Counted from the first letter of the stretch, positions 32,455 through 42,630 are shown. The stretch: 64,000 bases of DNA from JAWSVE01 sp050789445 (GCA_050789445.1 JAILXR010000001.1:2480001-2544000); one strand, 5' to 3'. Numbers and translations are program-made. The notes: generated from the sequence alone by a model not told the origin.

Positions 32455-32952
32455 TTAGTTAACGGTTGGCGCATCATCTTTGCTCTTTTCTTGTTGCTGA
32501 GCAACCGCTTGTGCATAGAGTGCATCGAAATTAATAGGTGGCAACATAAGTGCAGGAAAACTTCCTTTAATGATGACGCTATCAATTGTTTCACGCGCAT
32601 AAGGAAATAAAATCTGCAAGCACATTGTATTTAAGATATGCGCTATTTGATTATTTTCGATACCTTTAATGGCAAAAATTCCTGCCTGTTGAAGCTCAAT
32701 TAAAAATGCCACTTTATCATCAAGTTTAACCGTGATCGTTAATGACAAAACAACTTCGTAAGCATCTTCACCCACTTTTGCATTTTTTGTATTAATCTCT
32801 TGGTTAACTTGTGGCTTCCAATTTTGATTAAAAGCAGCAACACCTAGTGGTGATTCATACGAAAGATCTTTGATATAGATACGCTGTAATGAAAATTGCT
32901 GCTCATTACCTTCCTGCGCAGCTTGCTCGTTAACTTGATTCTCTTCTGCCAT
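32455..32952 (-). CDS. secB: SecB, protein-export chaperone
   Basis: 165 aa. The conserved SecB core is visible: IYIKDLSYESPLGVAAF, VVLSLTITVKL, LPPINFDALYAQ near the C-terminus. SecB keeps exported proteins unfolded and hands them to SecA. The usual neighbours grxC and gpsA are not here; a YibN-like rhodanese precedes it by 68 bp, as in many gammaproteobacteria. Confidence 0.95.
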   Translation of the reverse strand: MAEENQVNEQAAQEGNEQQFSLQRIYIKDLSYESPLGVAAFNQNWKPQVNQEINTKNAKVGEDAYEVVLSLTITVKLDDKVAFLIELQQAGIFAIKGIENNQIAHILNTMCLQILFPYARETIDSVIIKGSFPALMLPPINFDALYAQAVAQQQEKSKDDAPTVN

Positions 32953-33020
32953 GGGGCAACTCGCTCCAAATTCTATTGATTAAATATATTGAATGTTTTT
33001 TTCAATACCGACACAAATAA

Positions 33021-33428
33021 TTATTTAGCGACCGGTAAATTTTGGTTTTGCCATTCGGCCATACCACCGCCGAGACGCCCGATAGTAAATTCTTTAGTCC
33101 GTAAAATACTGCCGACTCCACCCGTGTGCTGACCCATTTTGTCGACTAGTATGATAGTTTTTTCTTTGTGAGGCGCCAACTCTTCCCAGCGTTCATTAAT
33201 TCGGTTAAACGGGATATTAATTGCACTGGTTATATGGCCGGCTTTATAGTCTGCCGCTTCTCGTATATCAACCACGACGGCTGCGTCGCTATTCATAAGA
33301 CGCGTCATTTCGTGAGTACTTAATGTTTTTCCGCCTTTGCGCTTCTCGTTCCACACAAAGACATAAATAAGAATTAGCAGCGCACCTACAAGTACATATT
33401 GTTCGCTGATGAAAATAAAAAAATCCAC
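33021..33428 (-). CDS. YibN-like rhodanese, catalytic Cys replaced by Asp
   Basis: 135 aa with an N-terminal membrane segment (about 10-25) and a rhodanese domain. The active-loop position is D96 in IILVDKMGQHTGG, where sulfurtransferases have cysteine; the codon is GAC, two changes from a cysteine codon, so this is not a simple sequencing slip. Without the cysteine it should not act as a sulfurtransferase. It is expected to be a membrane-anchored, non-catalytic relative of YibN. It lies upstream of secB as in other gammaproteobacteria. Confidence 0.85.
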   Translation of the reverse strand: MDFFIFISEQYVLVGALLILIYVFVWNEKRKGGKTLSTHEMTRLMNSDAAVVVDIREAADYKAGHITSAINIPFNRINERWEELAPHKEKTIILVDKMGQHTGGVGSILRTKEFTIGRLGGGMAEWQNQNLPVAK

Positions 33429-33749
33429 AGTGAGTTAGTCCTAATATTGAATAGCTTATTGTGATGAACGCATGATGAATATATCGAATTTCCATCATCT
33501 TCTACGGGGGCAGGAGTATACACCATCAATTCTTCAATTTCGCTGTCTAGCTTTTACTCATTGAAGCTTTAACCAAGGTGCTGACCACCGACAACCTCCA
33601 CCTTGCCTTTTGGATGGATTCTTTTTAGATGGATAGTCTTAGCCTACAGAAGCCAGTAGAATGTTTTAAAATCAACTACTTGTAACATTCACTATACTCA
33701 ATAGATGATATTGAGGTTTGCCCTACCGCATGAGAGGAAAGATCAGTTC
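33429..33749. other. divergent region between yibN-like gene and gpmI
   Basis: 320 bp that must contain promoters for both directions. AT-rich and without motifs I can assign with confidence. Confidence 0.5.
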
Positions 33750-35303
33750 ATGAGCAGTACAACAGATACTCCGAAAACCCCCACTATTTTGATCGTCCTT
33801 GACGGTTTTGGTTATTCTGACAACGCCAAACACAATGCCATCACTGCCGCAAAAACGCCTGTTTGGGACAAATTATGGGCATCATCACCAAAGACATTAA
33901 TCCATACATCAGGAATGGCTGTTGGACTTCCCGAAGGACAAATGGGTAATTCAGAAGTTGGGCACATGACATTGGGCGCAGGGCGTGTCGTTTACCAAAA
34001 TTTCACACGAATCAATAAAGCAATTGAAGACGGTAGCTTCGAAACAAATGCCGTTTATATAGACGCGATCGACAAAGCTGTCGCCACTCATAGCGCTGTT
34101 CACATTATGGGCTTGTTGTCTGATGGTGGAGTTCACAGCCACGAAGAACATATTTTTGCCATGTTACGCCTGGCCGCAGAACGCGGGGCACAAATGATTT
34201 ACCTTCATGCCTTTTTAGATGGAAGAGACACACCACCACGAAGTGCAACTGAATCACTTCAAAAAGCAGATGCGGTTTTTGAAGAAACAGGTGTTGGTCG
34301 AGTTGCCTCTGTCATCGGCCGATTTTACGCTCTCGATCGTGACAATCGCTGGGATCGAGTACAGGCTGCATATAATTTGATGGTCGATGGGAAAAGTGAA
34401 TTCACAGCAACCAATTCAAAAAATGCCTTAAAGGCCGCTTATGATCGCGATGAGAATGACGAATTCGTAAAGGCGACGGCGATTCTAGACGACGATGGGA
34501 ACCCCGCTACGGTTGAAGATGGTGACGCTGTCATTTTCATGAACTTTCGACCCGATCGTGCTCGTGAAATTTCTTATGCTTTTGTTAATGATGACTTTTC
34601 TGGATTTCCTCGTCGACAAGCAAAGCTCTCTACATTTGTTCAAACCACAGAATACAGTGCAGATTTAAAAGCTCCATGCGCTTACCCGCCGCAAACATTA
34701 GAAAACTCCATGGGCGACTTTCTGTCTAAAAACAACAAAACACAATTGCGAATTGCAGAAACAGAAAAGTATGCACACGTCACTTTCTTTTTTAGTGGCG
34801 GCCAAGAAGATTTGTACGAAGGCGAAGATCGCATTTTAATTCCCTCACCTGATGTAGCAACCTACGATTTAAAACCAGAAATGAGCGCACCAGAAGTTAC
34901 TGATAAGTTGGTAGAAGCTATTAAGTCTCAAAAATACGACGCCATTATTTGCAACTACGCTAACTGTGATCAAGTGGGCCATACCGGTGTTTTTGATGCT
35001 GCCGTAAAAGCGGTTGAAACTGTAGATAGTTGTCTTGAAGCTGTTTTAACAGCTGCAAAAAGCGTTGGCGGCAACGTATTGATTACGGCTGATCACGGCA
35101 ACGTAGAAGAAATGTTTGATGAATCTAGCAATCAACCTATGACACAGCACACAACTTTACCAGTACCACTTGTCTATGTAGGCGATCGCAAGCTATCTTT
35201 AGAAGATGGCGGTAGTTTGGCAGACATAGCACCGACTATGCTTGCGTTACTCAAAATGCCACAGCCGAAAGAAATGACGGGTAAAAACCTAGCTAAATTT
35301 TAA
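33750..35303 (+). CDS. gpmI: cofactor-independent phosphoglycerate mutase
   Basis: 517 aa from the ATG at 33750, which has AGGAAAG upstream; a longer reading frame to 33705 is not family-like. The start TPTILIVLDGFGYSDN, the Mn-binding MGNSEVGHM with the catalytic serine, and the C-terminal ITADHGNVEEM are those of the iPGM family. It converts 3- to 2-phosphoglycerate in glycolysis. It heads the gpmI-envC-ctpA-yibQ block known from other gammaproteobacteria. Confidence 0.96.
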   Translation: MSSTTDTPKTPTILIVLDGFGYSDNAKHNAITAAKTPVWDKLWASSPKTLIHTSGMAVGLPEGQMGNSEVGHMTLGAGRVVYQNFTRINKAIEDGSFETNAVYIDAIDKAVATHSAVHIMGLLSDGGVHSHEEHIFAMLRLAAERGAQMIYLHAFLDGRDTPPRSATESLQKADAVFEETGVGRVASVIGRFYALDRDNRWDRVQAAYNLMVDGKSEFTATNSKNALKAAYDRDENDEFVKATAILDDDGNPATVEDGDAVIFMNFRPDRAREISYAFVNDDFSGFPRRQAKLSTFVQTTEYSADLKAPCAYPPQTLENSMGDFLSKNNKTQLRIAETEKYAHVTFFFSGGQEDLYEGEDRILIPSPDVATYDLKPEMSAPEVTDKLVEAIKSQKYDAIICNYANCDQVGHTGVFDAAVKAVETVDSCLEAVLTAAKSVGGNVLITADHGNVEEMFDESSNQPMTQHTTLPVPLVYVGDRKLSLEDGGSLADIAPTMLALLKMPQPKEMTGKNLAKF

Positions 35304-35395
35304 TTTTTCCCCGTCACTTTAAACTCGTAGATATTTATTTTACTTATCTACTTTTATTTTTTAACCATGCGTTTAAACGGACAGAGGAACACATT

Positions 35396-36598
35396 ATGAA
35401 AAAAATGATTTCACTCGTCGCCTTACTGAGTTGCTTTAGTTTTACGCAACTTAGCCTAGGCCAAGAGTCATCACTTTCTGAATCAGAATATAAAGAAAAA
35501 CTCGAGACTTTACAGAGCACCATTCAAGAGTTAAAAGATGAACTCAAATCGGTTAAAGATAATCGCAGCGGTCTTTTAAACAACTTGGAAGAAAATGAAA
35601 CTAAAGTTGGCGAATTGATGAAAAAAATCGAAGACATCAAAGCGCAGCTAGGGACACAAGAGCAAGCGCTCAATGATTTAAACTTACAGAAAAAATCACT
35701 AATAGGAGAACAAATTTCCGAAAAGAAGCACATAGCCCAGCAGGTAAGAGCAGCATACCGGTTGGGCGGTCAAAGCAATATTAAACTATTGTTAAACCAA
35801 GATGATCCAGAAAAAGTGTCGCGCATGTTGAGGTATTACGATTACTTCCTCGACGCGCGAACCACTCGCTTATCGGATTACGAAGATAACATTCACACAC
35901 TTAATACGATTGAACCAAGCATTGTTCAAAAAACCGAAGCACTCAAAAAAAACCAAAAAACATTGCAAGCGCGCTACCAAGAATTACAGAATACGCAAAA
36001 ACAGCGCAAAGAAACTCTCGCCAAGTTAAACGCGACTGTCGACAGTAAAGACAAAGAACTACAAAAGCTTGCTCAAGACAAATTAGTTGTCGAAAAAGTA
36101 TTAACAAAAATTGCAAACACCCTTTACAACTCTCAAAAAAAATCATCCTCCAACGTTTCTGGGCAAACTGTATCAAGCTCGCTTACGTCTACTTCAAATA
36201 ATTCTGAATTTAAAAAATTACGGGGCAAACTGCCTTGGCCTACAAACGGTACACTCGCCCATAAATATGGAAGCGATAGGATTGCCGGAAAGCTAAAGTG
36301 GGATGGCGTTGTTATTCACGCCAATACAGGAACACCTGTCAAAGCGATTCACCATGGACGCGTAGTCTTTGCAGATTATTTACGTGGCCAAGGTTTATTG
36401 ATCATCGTCGATCACGGCAATGGGTATATGAGCCTATATGGGCACAATCAAACATTAGCAAAGAAAGCCGGTAATTTTGTAGAAGCCGGGGAAATCATTG
36501 GCCAAGTTGGGACAAGCGGCGGACAAGCTCGTTCTGGTTTATATTTCGAAATTAGAGAAAACGGCAAGCCTTCTAACCCCAGCCGGTGGTGTGGATAA
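35396..36598 (+). CDS. envC: EnvC, murein hydrolase activator
   Basis: 400 aa, exported (signal to about QES). Two long coiled coils (about 27-110 and 165-245) are followed by a LytM/M23 domain (about 290-400). The zinc-binding residues are degenerate: the usual HxxxD is WDGVV and the HxH site is YGHN, so it is non-catalytic, as in EnvC, which activates AmiA/AmiB at the septum. It follows gpmI by 92 bp. Confidence 0.92.
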   Translation: MKKMISLVALLSCFSFTQLSLGQESSLSESEYKEKLETLQSTIQELKDELKSVKDNRSGLLNNLEENETKVGELMKKIEDIKAQLGTQEQALNDLNLQKKSLIGEQISEKKHIAQQVRAAYRLGGQSNIKLLLNQDDPEKVSRMLRYYDYFLDARTTRLSDYEDNIHTLNTIEPSIVQKTEALKKNQKTLQARYQELQNTQKQRKETLAKLNATVDSKDKELQKLAQDKLVVEKVLTKIANTLYNSQKKSSSNVSGQTVSSSLTSTSNNSEFKKLRGKLPWPTNGTLAHKYGSDRIAGKLKWDGVVIHANTGTPVKAIHHGRVVFADYLRGQGLLIIVDHGNGYMSLYGHNQTLAKKAGNFVEAGEIIGQVGTSGGQARSGLYFEIRENGKPSNPSRWCG

Positions 36599-36937
36599 TT
36601 TAGTCTTTATCTAAACAACTCTTTTATACGCTCCCATCATTTCTTTACTGTTCCCATTCTGACTCTTTCACTCTTTACTCCTCGCTGATACTGAAAGCTT
36701 TCACCAACTGAAATGCCGCCTAACGCGACGAACTGCTCGTTTATACCTTACTAAATTGCATTATGAATATTTTCGCGTAAATTGGAGCTACACATAGAAT
36801 TAATAAAGCCCATAACGGTCTACAATAAAATAACAAACTGCTATCGGTAACATTAGATATTGATTGGCAAGAATATGGATGCTGACAATCATTAATACCA
36901 GCCTCCTTATTGATAGAAGCTCCAGGAGTTAAATGTA
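36599..36937. other. intergenic region upstream of ctpA
   Basis: 340 bp, AT-rich. It ends in AGGAG before the ctpA start codon. No hairpin or operator is seen; a promoter is likely but not identified. Confidence 0.5.
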
Positions 36938-38401
36938 ATGACTGCTTTCACCCAACAATTTATCTCAAAACGCCAAGTTAAGACTGCAGCAAACATATTC
37001 ATTACAAGAAAAATTGTAACGGTATATGCTCTCTTAGGTTTGAGTCTTGCCTTGCCGGTTATTGCACAACCCTCCGCTGAAGAAATTGATTCGCCCTCAC
37101 TACCCGCACTGACGGAAACAACAAAATCTGAAGGCGTGTTACCCCTAGACGATTTACGCATGTTTGCAAAAGTGTACAACCACATTCGCCAAGGATACGT
37201 TGAAGATATTTCAGATGAAAAATTATTAGAGTACGCCATTAAAGGTATGCTCTCTGAATTAGATCCACATTCTTCTTATCTTGATTCACGCTCATTCGAA
37301 GATTTACAAGAGAACACTACAGGAGAATTTGGCGGGCTCGGTATCGAGATCGGAATGGAAAATGGTTTTGTAAAAATTATCTCTCCCATTGATGACACAC
37401 CGGCCTCAAGAGCTGGCGTTGAAGCCGGCGATTTAATTATCAAACTTGACGACAAACCTGTTAAAGGAATGAGCATCAGTGATGCTGTTAGCAATATGCG
37501 CGGACCCATCGGTAGCGACATACGATTGATGATAGTTCGTGAAGGCGTTGATCTCCCTTTTGAATTAATATTGACGCGCGATACTATTAAAGTTACCAGT
37601 GTCCGCACTCGCGACCTTGAACCCGGTTACGGTTATTTACGCATTTCACAATTTCAATTAGATACTGGAAAAGAAGTTGTTACTGCTATCGAAAAAATTA
37701 AAAAAAATAATCCTGATTTAAAAGGTCTTATATTAGATTTGCGAAATAATCCCGGCGGTGTTTTACAGGCGTCCGTTGAAGCTGCCGATGCATTTTTAAA
37801 TGATGGCTTAATTGTTTACACAGAAGGGCGTATTGCCAATGCTGACATCCAATACAAAGCGAGACCTGGCGATGTGTTAAATGGCCTTCCTATTGTGGTT
37901 TTAATCAATGACGGCTCTGCATCTGCATCTGAAATTGTTGCTGGTGCATTGCAAGATCAACATCGAGCAATTATCGTTGGCACTGAGAGTTTTGGTAAAG
38001 GCTCAGTCCAAACAGTCATACCGATTAGCGATGAGCGCGCAATAAAAATGACTACAGCCTTGTATTTTACGCCTTCTGGTCGCTCGATCCAAGCGCAGGG
38101 GATTAAACCCGATATTTTTGTTGAGCGCGCAACGGTGAAAACCATCAAACAACAACTTCGTACCACAGAAGCCGATCTTGCCAATCACTTAGGCAATGGT
38201 AATGGCGGCAACGAAAATGGCTCTTCTAAGCGCGACAAAAAACAAAATGAAAAAATCAGTCTATCTGAGCAAGACAATCAACTTTATGAAGCGTTAAACT
38301 TACTTAAAGGCGTTCATCTGTTTGGACAACACAATTTACCGATACATCAAAAAAAGTCTACTATCGCAAAAAATGAAGAAAATATTCAAACAACTGAATA
38401 A
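36938..38401 (+). CDS. ctpA: CtpA, S41 carboxyl-terminal processing protease
   Basis: 487 aa, exported after an N-terminal hydrophobic stretch (about 25-45). A PDZ domain (about 120-200, FGGLGIEIGMENGFVKIISP) precedes the S41 catalytic core: serine in GSASASEIVAGALQD and lysine in FGKGSVQT. The C-terminus is a charged tail. It cleaves C-terminal tails of periplasmic proteins. AGGAG precedes the ATG. It belongs with envC and yibQ in the cell-wall block. Confidence 0.93.
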   Translation: MTAFTQQFISKRQVKTAANIFITRKIVTVYALLGLSLALPVIAQPSAEEIDSPSLPALTETTKSEGVLPLDDLRMFAKVYNHIRQGYVEDISDEKLLEYAIKGMLSELDPHSSYLDSRSFEDLQENTTGEFGGLGIEIGMENGFVKIISPIDDTPASRAGVEAGDLIIKLDDKPVKGMSISDAVSNMRGPIGSDIRLMIVREGVDLPFELILTRDTIKVTSVRTRDLEPGYGYLRISQFQLDTGKEVVTAIEKIKKNNPDLKGLILDLRNNPGGVLQASVEAADAFLNDGLIVYTEGRIANADIQYKARPGDVLNGLPIVVLINDGSASASEIVAGALQDQHRAIIVGTESFGKGSVQTVIPISDERAIKMTTALYFTPSGRSIQAQGIKPDIFVERATVKTIKQQLRTTEADLANHLGNGNGGNENGSSKRDKKQNEKISLSEQDNQLYEALNLLKGVHLFGQHNLPIHQKKSTIAKNEENIQTTE

Positions 38402-38474
38402 TTTTTTTCATTGATTATTTTTTGTTTTTTCTTAATAAATCTGCTGAATAAGTAAATAGCTTTTTCATGTCAGG

Positions 38475-39473
38475 ATGACAAACTCGATACAGCAATTTAA
38501 ACCTATGTTTTTACCTTGGCATTTTATACCGCTTTTCATTCAAAATTTTTCGTCCATTATTGTCTCGTCAATAATATTGAAAAAAAGTTTTAACCTCTTA
38601 AAAGAAAAAATCGCTCTCCCAAGAAAAATCCTTTTATTAACAACTGTTCTATTTTTCCAAATTAGTACTTTTAGCTCTTTATCATTATTTGCTGTTGCCG
38701 ATGAGACAAACAAAAATAAAAACATAACCCGTATTGCCATTATTATTGATGATATTGGTTACAGTTTTGAGCGTGGCAAGCAAGCAGCCAAACTCCCGGG
38801 CGCGGTCACGCTTGCGATTATTCCCCACACTACAAACAGTGTTTCTCTCGCCAATTTGGGACATGAGCTGAACAAAGAAATCATGCTGCATATCCCTATG
38901 AGTAACCTCCTAAACAAACCTTTAGATGAAGGTGCCCTCACCTACGGCATGGGGTATTTTTTATTTCTAGACACGCTTAGACAAGACCTAAAAGCTGTTC
39001 CACACGTTAGGGGCGTCAACAACCATATGGGCAGCCTTCTGACCCAACAAGAAGCCCCAATGCGATGGCTAATGGAAGAGTTATCGGTAAAAGAATTGTT
39101 TTTTATCGACAGCAGGACTAGCTCTGAGAGTATTGCATGGCAAATGGCACAAAAAGCCCACATTCCCAGCGCTAAAAGAGATTATTTTTTAGATAACGAC
39201 AGAGACTACATCAGTATCGCTCGGCAATTTGGCAAATTCATCTCAACAGCTCAAAAACGAGGTACTGGAGTTGCCATTGCCCACCCCTATCCAGAAACTT
39301 TACATTTTCTGGAACAAACCATACCCAAGCTAAAGGCTCTGAATATCCATTTAGTCCCCGTTTCTAGCCTTTTATCCTCTTTCGATAATATTCTTCAAAA
39401 AAGAACTTCTCGCCTAAAGCCCAGTAATGACGAGGGTTTCGACTACTTTAGCCCTTATTTTTTGCGCAAATAA
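38475..39473 (+). CDS. YibQ-like divergent polysaccharide deacetylase
   Basis: 332 aa with an N-terminal signal or membrane segment (about 55-75). The domain matches the YibQ divergent polysaccharide deacetylase family: IAIIIDDIGYSFERGK, LHIPMSN, HMGSLLTQQ and the final GVAIAHPYPETLHFLE. The family keeps the NodB-like fold with an altered metal site. It follows ctpA closely. Confidence 0.87.
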   Translation: MTNSIQQFKPMFLPWHFIPLFIQNFSSIIVSSIILKKSFNLLKEKIALPRKILLLTTVLFFQISTFSSLSLFAVADETNKNKNITRIAIIIDDIGYSFERGKQAAKLPGAVTLAIIPHTTNSVSLANLGHELNKEIMLHIPMSNLLNKPLDEGALTYGMGYFLFLDTLRQDLKAVPHVRGVNNHMGSLLTQQEAPMRWLMEELSVKELFFIDSRTSSESIAWQMAQKAHIPSAKRDYFLDNDRDYISIARQFGKFISTAQKRGTGVAIAHPYPETLHFLEQTIPKLKALNIHLVPVSSLLSSFDNILQKRTSRLKPSNDEGFDYFSPYFLRK

Positions 39474-39682
39474 GAATATTAAGATGAGTCAAGCAGACTA
39501 ATTTCGTATATCCGGAGTACAAAAATAGAGCTATGATATGGCCACTTGATCAAAAACTCGGCTGAATTGATGTTTAATTACACAATTCTCAGCTAAGTGA
39601 TAGTAATTTGGGTTGTGTAAAGAGCTGTAAGTGAGCTCAGCACAGCTTTAAATTAGATGTTTGAATTATTAGGAGTACAGCT

Positions 39683-39913
39683 ATGAAATTAAATCGCAGC
39701 GGGGAACAAGGAAGTGTTCCAGATAGACATGACCGTTTTTTCAAGAGTGACGAATATTGGTACTACACAACTCGAGAACGTGTAGATATTGGCCCATTCG
39801 ATACACTAGAAACTGCCTGTAATGGTGCTAATGAGTTTATCGAATTTATCTGTAATGCAGAGCCATCTTTTAGCGATACGCTTATACAGTATCGCCCTAG
39901 AGCTGTTGCTTAG
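39683..39913 (+). CDS. DUF6316 protein
   Basis: 76 aa, acidic. The pattern RHDRFFKSDEYWYYTTRERVDIGPFDT (parts) and the C-terminal FICNAEP is the DUF6316 family of small marine gammaproteobacterial proteins, as I recall it. AGGAG precedes the ATG. A strong terminator follows. Function unknown. Confidence 0.75.
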   Translation: MKLNRSGEQGSVPDRHDRFFKSDEYWYYTTRERVDIGPFDTLETACNGANEFIEFICNAEPSFSDTLIQYRPRAVA

Positions 39914-39949
39914 TCTTTTTAAGTTATCTAGAAGTCTAGTAGGTCTTTT

Positions 39950-39982
39950 AAAAGCATCTCAACATTGTTGAGATGCTTTTTT
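39950..39982 (+). terminator. terminator of the DUF6316 gene
   Basis: Perfect 15-nt arms (39950-39964 and 39966-39980) followed by T residues; a strong hairpin. Confidence 0.9.
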
Positions 39983-40073
39983 GTTACTGTAATAAATTTA
40001 GGAGGAGTGATTTCGACTATCGAAAAAACATAATGAGCGGCTCAACGCTTAAACCACATCAGTAAAATCCAAA

Positions 40074-40847
40074 CTATAATCTAATTTCAATACCTTGCGA
40101 CTTCATAAATTCTTTTGCTTCAGAAACAGTTGATTCCTGAAAATGAAAAATACTCGCTGCTAGAACTGCACTTGCTTCACCTTTAATCACCCCGTCAGCT
40201 AAATGTTGTAAATTTCCCACACCACCCGAAGCAATAACAGGAATATTTACGGCTCGGCTCACAGCCTGAGTTAATGCCAAATCAAAACCGTCTTTCGTTC
40301 CATCACGATCCATACTGGTCAATAAAAGTTCGCCCGCACCATAAGCTGCCATTTTTTTTGCCCATGCAATGACATCTATACCTGTTGGTTTTCGTCCACC
40401 ATGAGTGAAAATTTCCCAACTTGGTTCTTCATTCTCTGCACTGACTTTTTTTGCATCAATGGCAACAACTGTGCATTGAGCTCCAAATTTTTCAGATGCA
40501 CGTTTAACAAATTCAGGATCAGAAACCGCTGCTGAATTAATACTGACTTTATCAGCGCCAGCATTTAGCATTTTTCGAATATCTTCTAATGTACGAATGC
40601 CGCCACCAACGGTTAACGGGATGAATACTTCTTCCGCCATGCGCTCAACAATGTGAACCATAGTGTCTCTGTCTTCATGACTCGCAGTTATATCTAAGAA
40701 AACAATTTCGTCAGCGCCTTCTTCGTTGTAACGTTTAGCAACTTCAACAGGATCGCCTGCATCGCGAATATCCAAAAACTTAACGCCTTTAACGACTCGA
40801 CCTTGATCGACATCGAGACAGGGAATAATTCGTTTTGCTAAAGCCAC
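40074..40847 (-). CDS. hisF: imidazole glycerol phosphate synthase subunit HisF
   Basis: 257 aa (beta/alpha)8 barrel. The catalytic aspartates are in IPCLDVDQGRVVKG and SMDRDGTKDGFD. It makes the imidazole ring of histidine from PRFAR and ammonia supplied by HisH. Last gene of hisB-hisH-hisA-hisF; 77 bp after hisA. Confidence 0.96.
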   Translation of the reverse strand: MALAKRIIPCLDVDQGRVVKGVKFLDIRDAGDPVEVAKRYNEEGADEIVFLDITASHEDRDTMVHIVERMAEEVFIPLTVGGGIRTLEDIRKMLNAGADKVSINSAAVSDPEFVKRASEKFGAQCTVVAIDAKKVSAENEEPSWEIFTHGGRKPTGIDVIAWAKKMAAYGAGELLLTSMDRDGTKDGFDLALTQAVSRAVNIPVIASGGVGNLQHLADGVIKGEASAVLAASIFHFQESTVSEAKEFMKSQGIEIRL

Positions 40848-40924
40848 TGCATTAACCTTTTACTGTTTGAAAATTATTTTCGATGTTTAAAATCGTCAGA
40901 CTTTTTAGAAGTTTTACTTCAAGC

Positions 40925-41659
40925 TTATTTTTTCTGGTCACACCATGTTTGCGCTTCGGCGATATCAATGGTGCCTTCGTAGATAGCACGACCAGTAATT
41001 GCACCTAAAATTCCATGGTGAGATTCTTTTTGAATTGCTTTTATATCGTCCATTGTCGCAACGCCACCAGAAGCTATTACTGGTATTTTTGATGCTTGCG
41101 CCATTTCAATTGTGGCCTCTAAATTTACGCCGCCCATCATTCCATCACGAGCAATATCGGTATATACGATTGAGCTAACGCCATCATTTGCAAACTGCTT
41201 TGCTAGATCAGTCGCTTTCACATTAGAAACTTCAGCCCAACCATCGGTAGCCACTAAACCATTTTTTGCATCTAGCCCAACAATAATATGCCCAGGGAAT
41301 TGCTTGCACATATCGGTTACAAAGCTAGGATCAGTCACTGCTTTTGTACCGATAATCACATAGGTAACACCTGCATTTAAATAATGCTCGATAGTGTCTG
41401 CACTACGAATACCGCCACCAATTTGTATAGGAACTTCTGGAAACGCTTTAGCGATAGCAGTTACAACCTCGCCATTTACTGGTTCACCAGCAAATGCACC
41501 ATTCAAGTCTACAAGATGTAATCGACGCGTTCCTTGATCAACCCATTGTTTTGCCATGGCAACAGGATCGTCAGAAAAAACGGTGGAGTCTTCCATAAGC
41601 CCTTGTCGTAATCGAACACATTGGCCATCTTTTAAATCTATTGCGGGAATAACTAACAT
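40925..41659 (-). CDS. hisA: ProFAR isomerase HisA
   Basis: 244 aa from the ATG at 41659 (GGAAAA 8 nt upstream); an in-frame TTG at 41671 is not family-like. A (beta/alpha)8 barrel with the catalytic aspartates in IPAIDLKDGQCVRL and YTDIARDGMMGG. It isomerises ProFAR to PRFAR. It follows hisH by about 30 bp. Confidence 0.95.
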   Translation of the reverse strand: MLVIPAIDLKDGQCVRLRQGLMEDSTVFSDDPVAMAKQWVDQGTRRLHLVDLNGAFAGEPVNGEVVTAIAKAFPEVPIQIGGGIRSADTIEHYLNAGVTYVIIGTKAVTDPSFVTDMCKQFPGHIIVGLDAKNGLVATDGWAEVSNVKATDLAKQFANDGVSSIVYTDIARDGMMGGVNLEATIEMAQASKIPVIASGGVATMDDIKAIQKESHHGILGAITGRAIYEGTIDIAEAQTWCDQKK

Positions 41660-41690
41660 ACTTTTTTCCAATCAGTGAACGGACTTATCT

Positions 41691-42377
41691 TTATACCAGC
41701 CCATTCCAATTCACAAAATTTTTCAATAACTGCAATCCATCGGTATGACTTTTTTCTGGATGAAACTGTACCGCGAATAAATTATTTTTAGCCACGGCGG
41801 CTGCAAACGGCACGCCGTAATCACATCGGCCTGCAACTATCGATGATTCGTTTTTTAATCCGCTACCCTGCGATGACAATCCCTTTTCTGAAACATAATA
41901 ACTATGCACAAAGTAAAATCGCGCATCCTGTTGTATTTTATTCCATAAAGGATGATCTATCGTTTGCTGAACATTATTCCAACCCATGTGTGGAATTTTT
42001 ATTATTGAGCCGTCAACATCTTTTGCATTTTCGGGAAAACGGCACACATGACCTTGTAATATGTCTAAGCATGACACCCCGCCATTTTCTTCGCTGTCAG
42101 TCATTAATGCTTGCAAGCCAACACAAACACCTAATAGTGGTTTCCCCATATCTAATGCTTGACTCACCATTTTACCGGCAGCAATTTCATTGATCCCTGC
42201 CATGCAATCGCGAATCGCACCAACACCGGGAAATATAATATGATCAGCCTGCTCAATAATTTTTTCATCTGCGGTGATATCCACGCGAACGTCTGGTGCC
42301 ACAGATTTAATCGCGCTCGCAACAGAATGTAAATTTCCCATTCCGTAATCGATAATAGCGAGGTGTTTTGCAGTCAT
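41691..42377 (-). CDS. hisH: imidazole glycerol phosphate synthase subunit HisH
   Basis: 228 aa glutamine amidotransferase. The nucleophile is in LLGVCVGLQ (type I GATase GxCxG) and the histidine-glutamate pair in VQFHPEKSH. It supplies ammonia to HisF. The gene starts with ATG and is separated from hisB by 253 bp with a large inverted repeat. Confidence 0.95.
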   Translation of the reverse strand: MTAKHLAIIDYGMGNLHSVASAIKSVAPDVRVDITADEKIIEQADHIIFPGVGAIRDCMAGINEIAAGKMVSQALDMGKPLLGVCVGLQALMTDSEENGGVSCLDILQGHVCRFPENAKDVDGSIIKIPHMGWNNVQQTIDHPLWNKIQQDARFYFVHSYYVSEKGLSSQGSGLKNESSIVAGRCDYGVPFAAAVAKNNLFAVQFHPEKSHTDGLQLLKNFVNWNGLV

Positions 42378-42534
42378 AATTTTCTCTGTCAGAAATTAGC
42401 GGCACTATTTCAACAATAGCTTTGAATACATTTTAATCCTGCTTAAAGATTGAAAATTAATTCGAATAACGCATAAAAAAATCGTTAAAGATAATTCGCA
42501 ACTAACTAGGATTTCATTTGAATTTGGCTGGATG

Positions 42535-42575
42535 TATTTCATAAATCAATCATCAACAAATTGATTTATGAAATA
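42535..42575. repeat. 16-bp perfect inverted repeat between hisB and hisH
   Basis: Arms 42535-42550 and 42560-42575 are perfectly complementary, with a 9-nt loop. No T-run follows on either strand. It may end the hisB transcript on the minus strand or stabilise it. Similar long perfect repeats occur after intI and after ilvA. Confidence 0.6.
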
Positions 42576-42630
42576 TCGTGGTTACAGTGACTTCAGTTAT
42601 CGCCCAATTAAAAATTCACAACTAAATCTG

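Noticed and set aside
32455..33428. Missing grxC and gpsA beside secB as a rearrangement
   Set aside because: The position is variable across gammaproteobacteria and the genes may lie elsewhere; nothing here shows a break.
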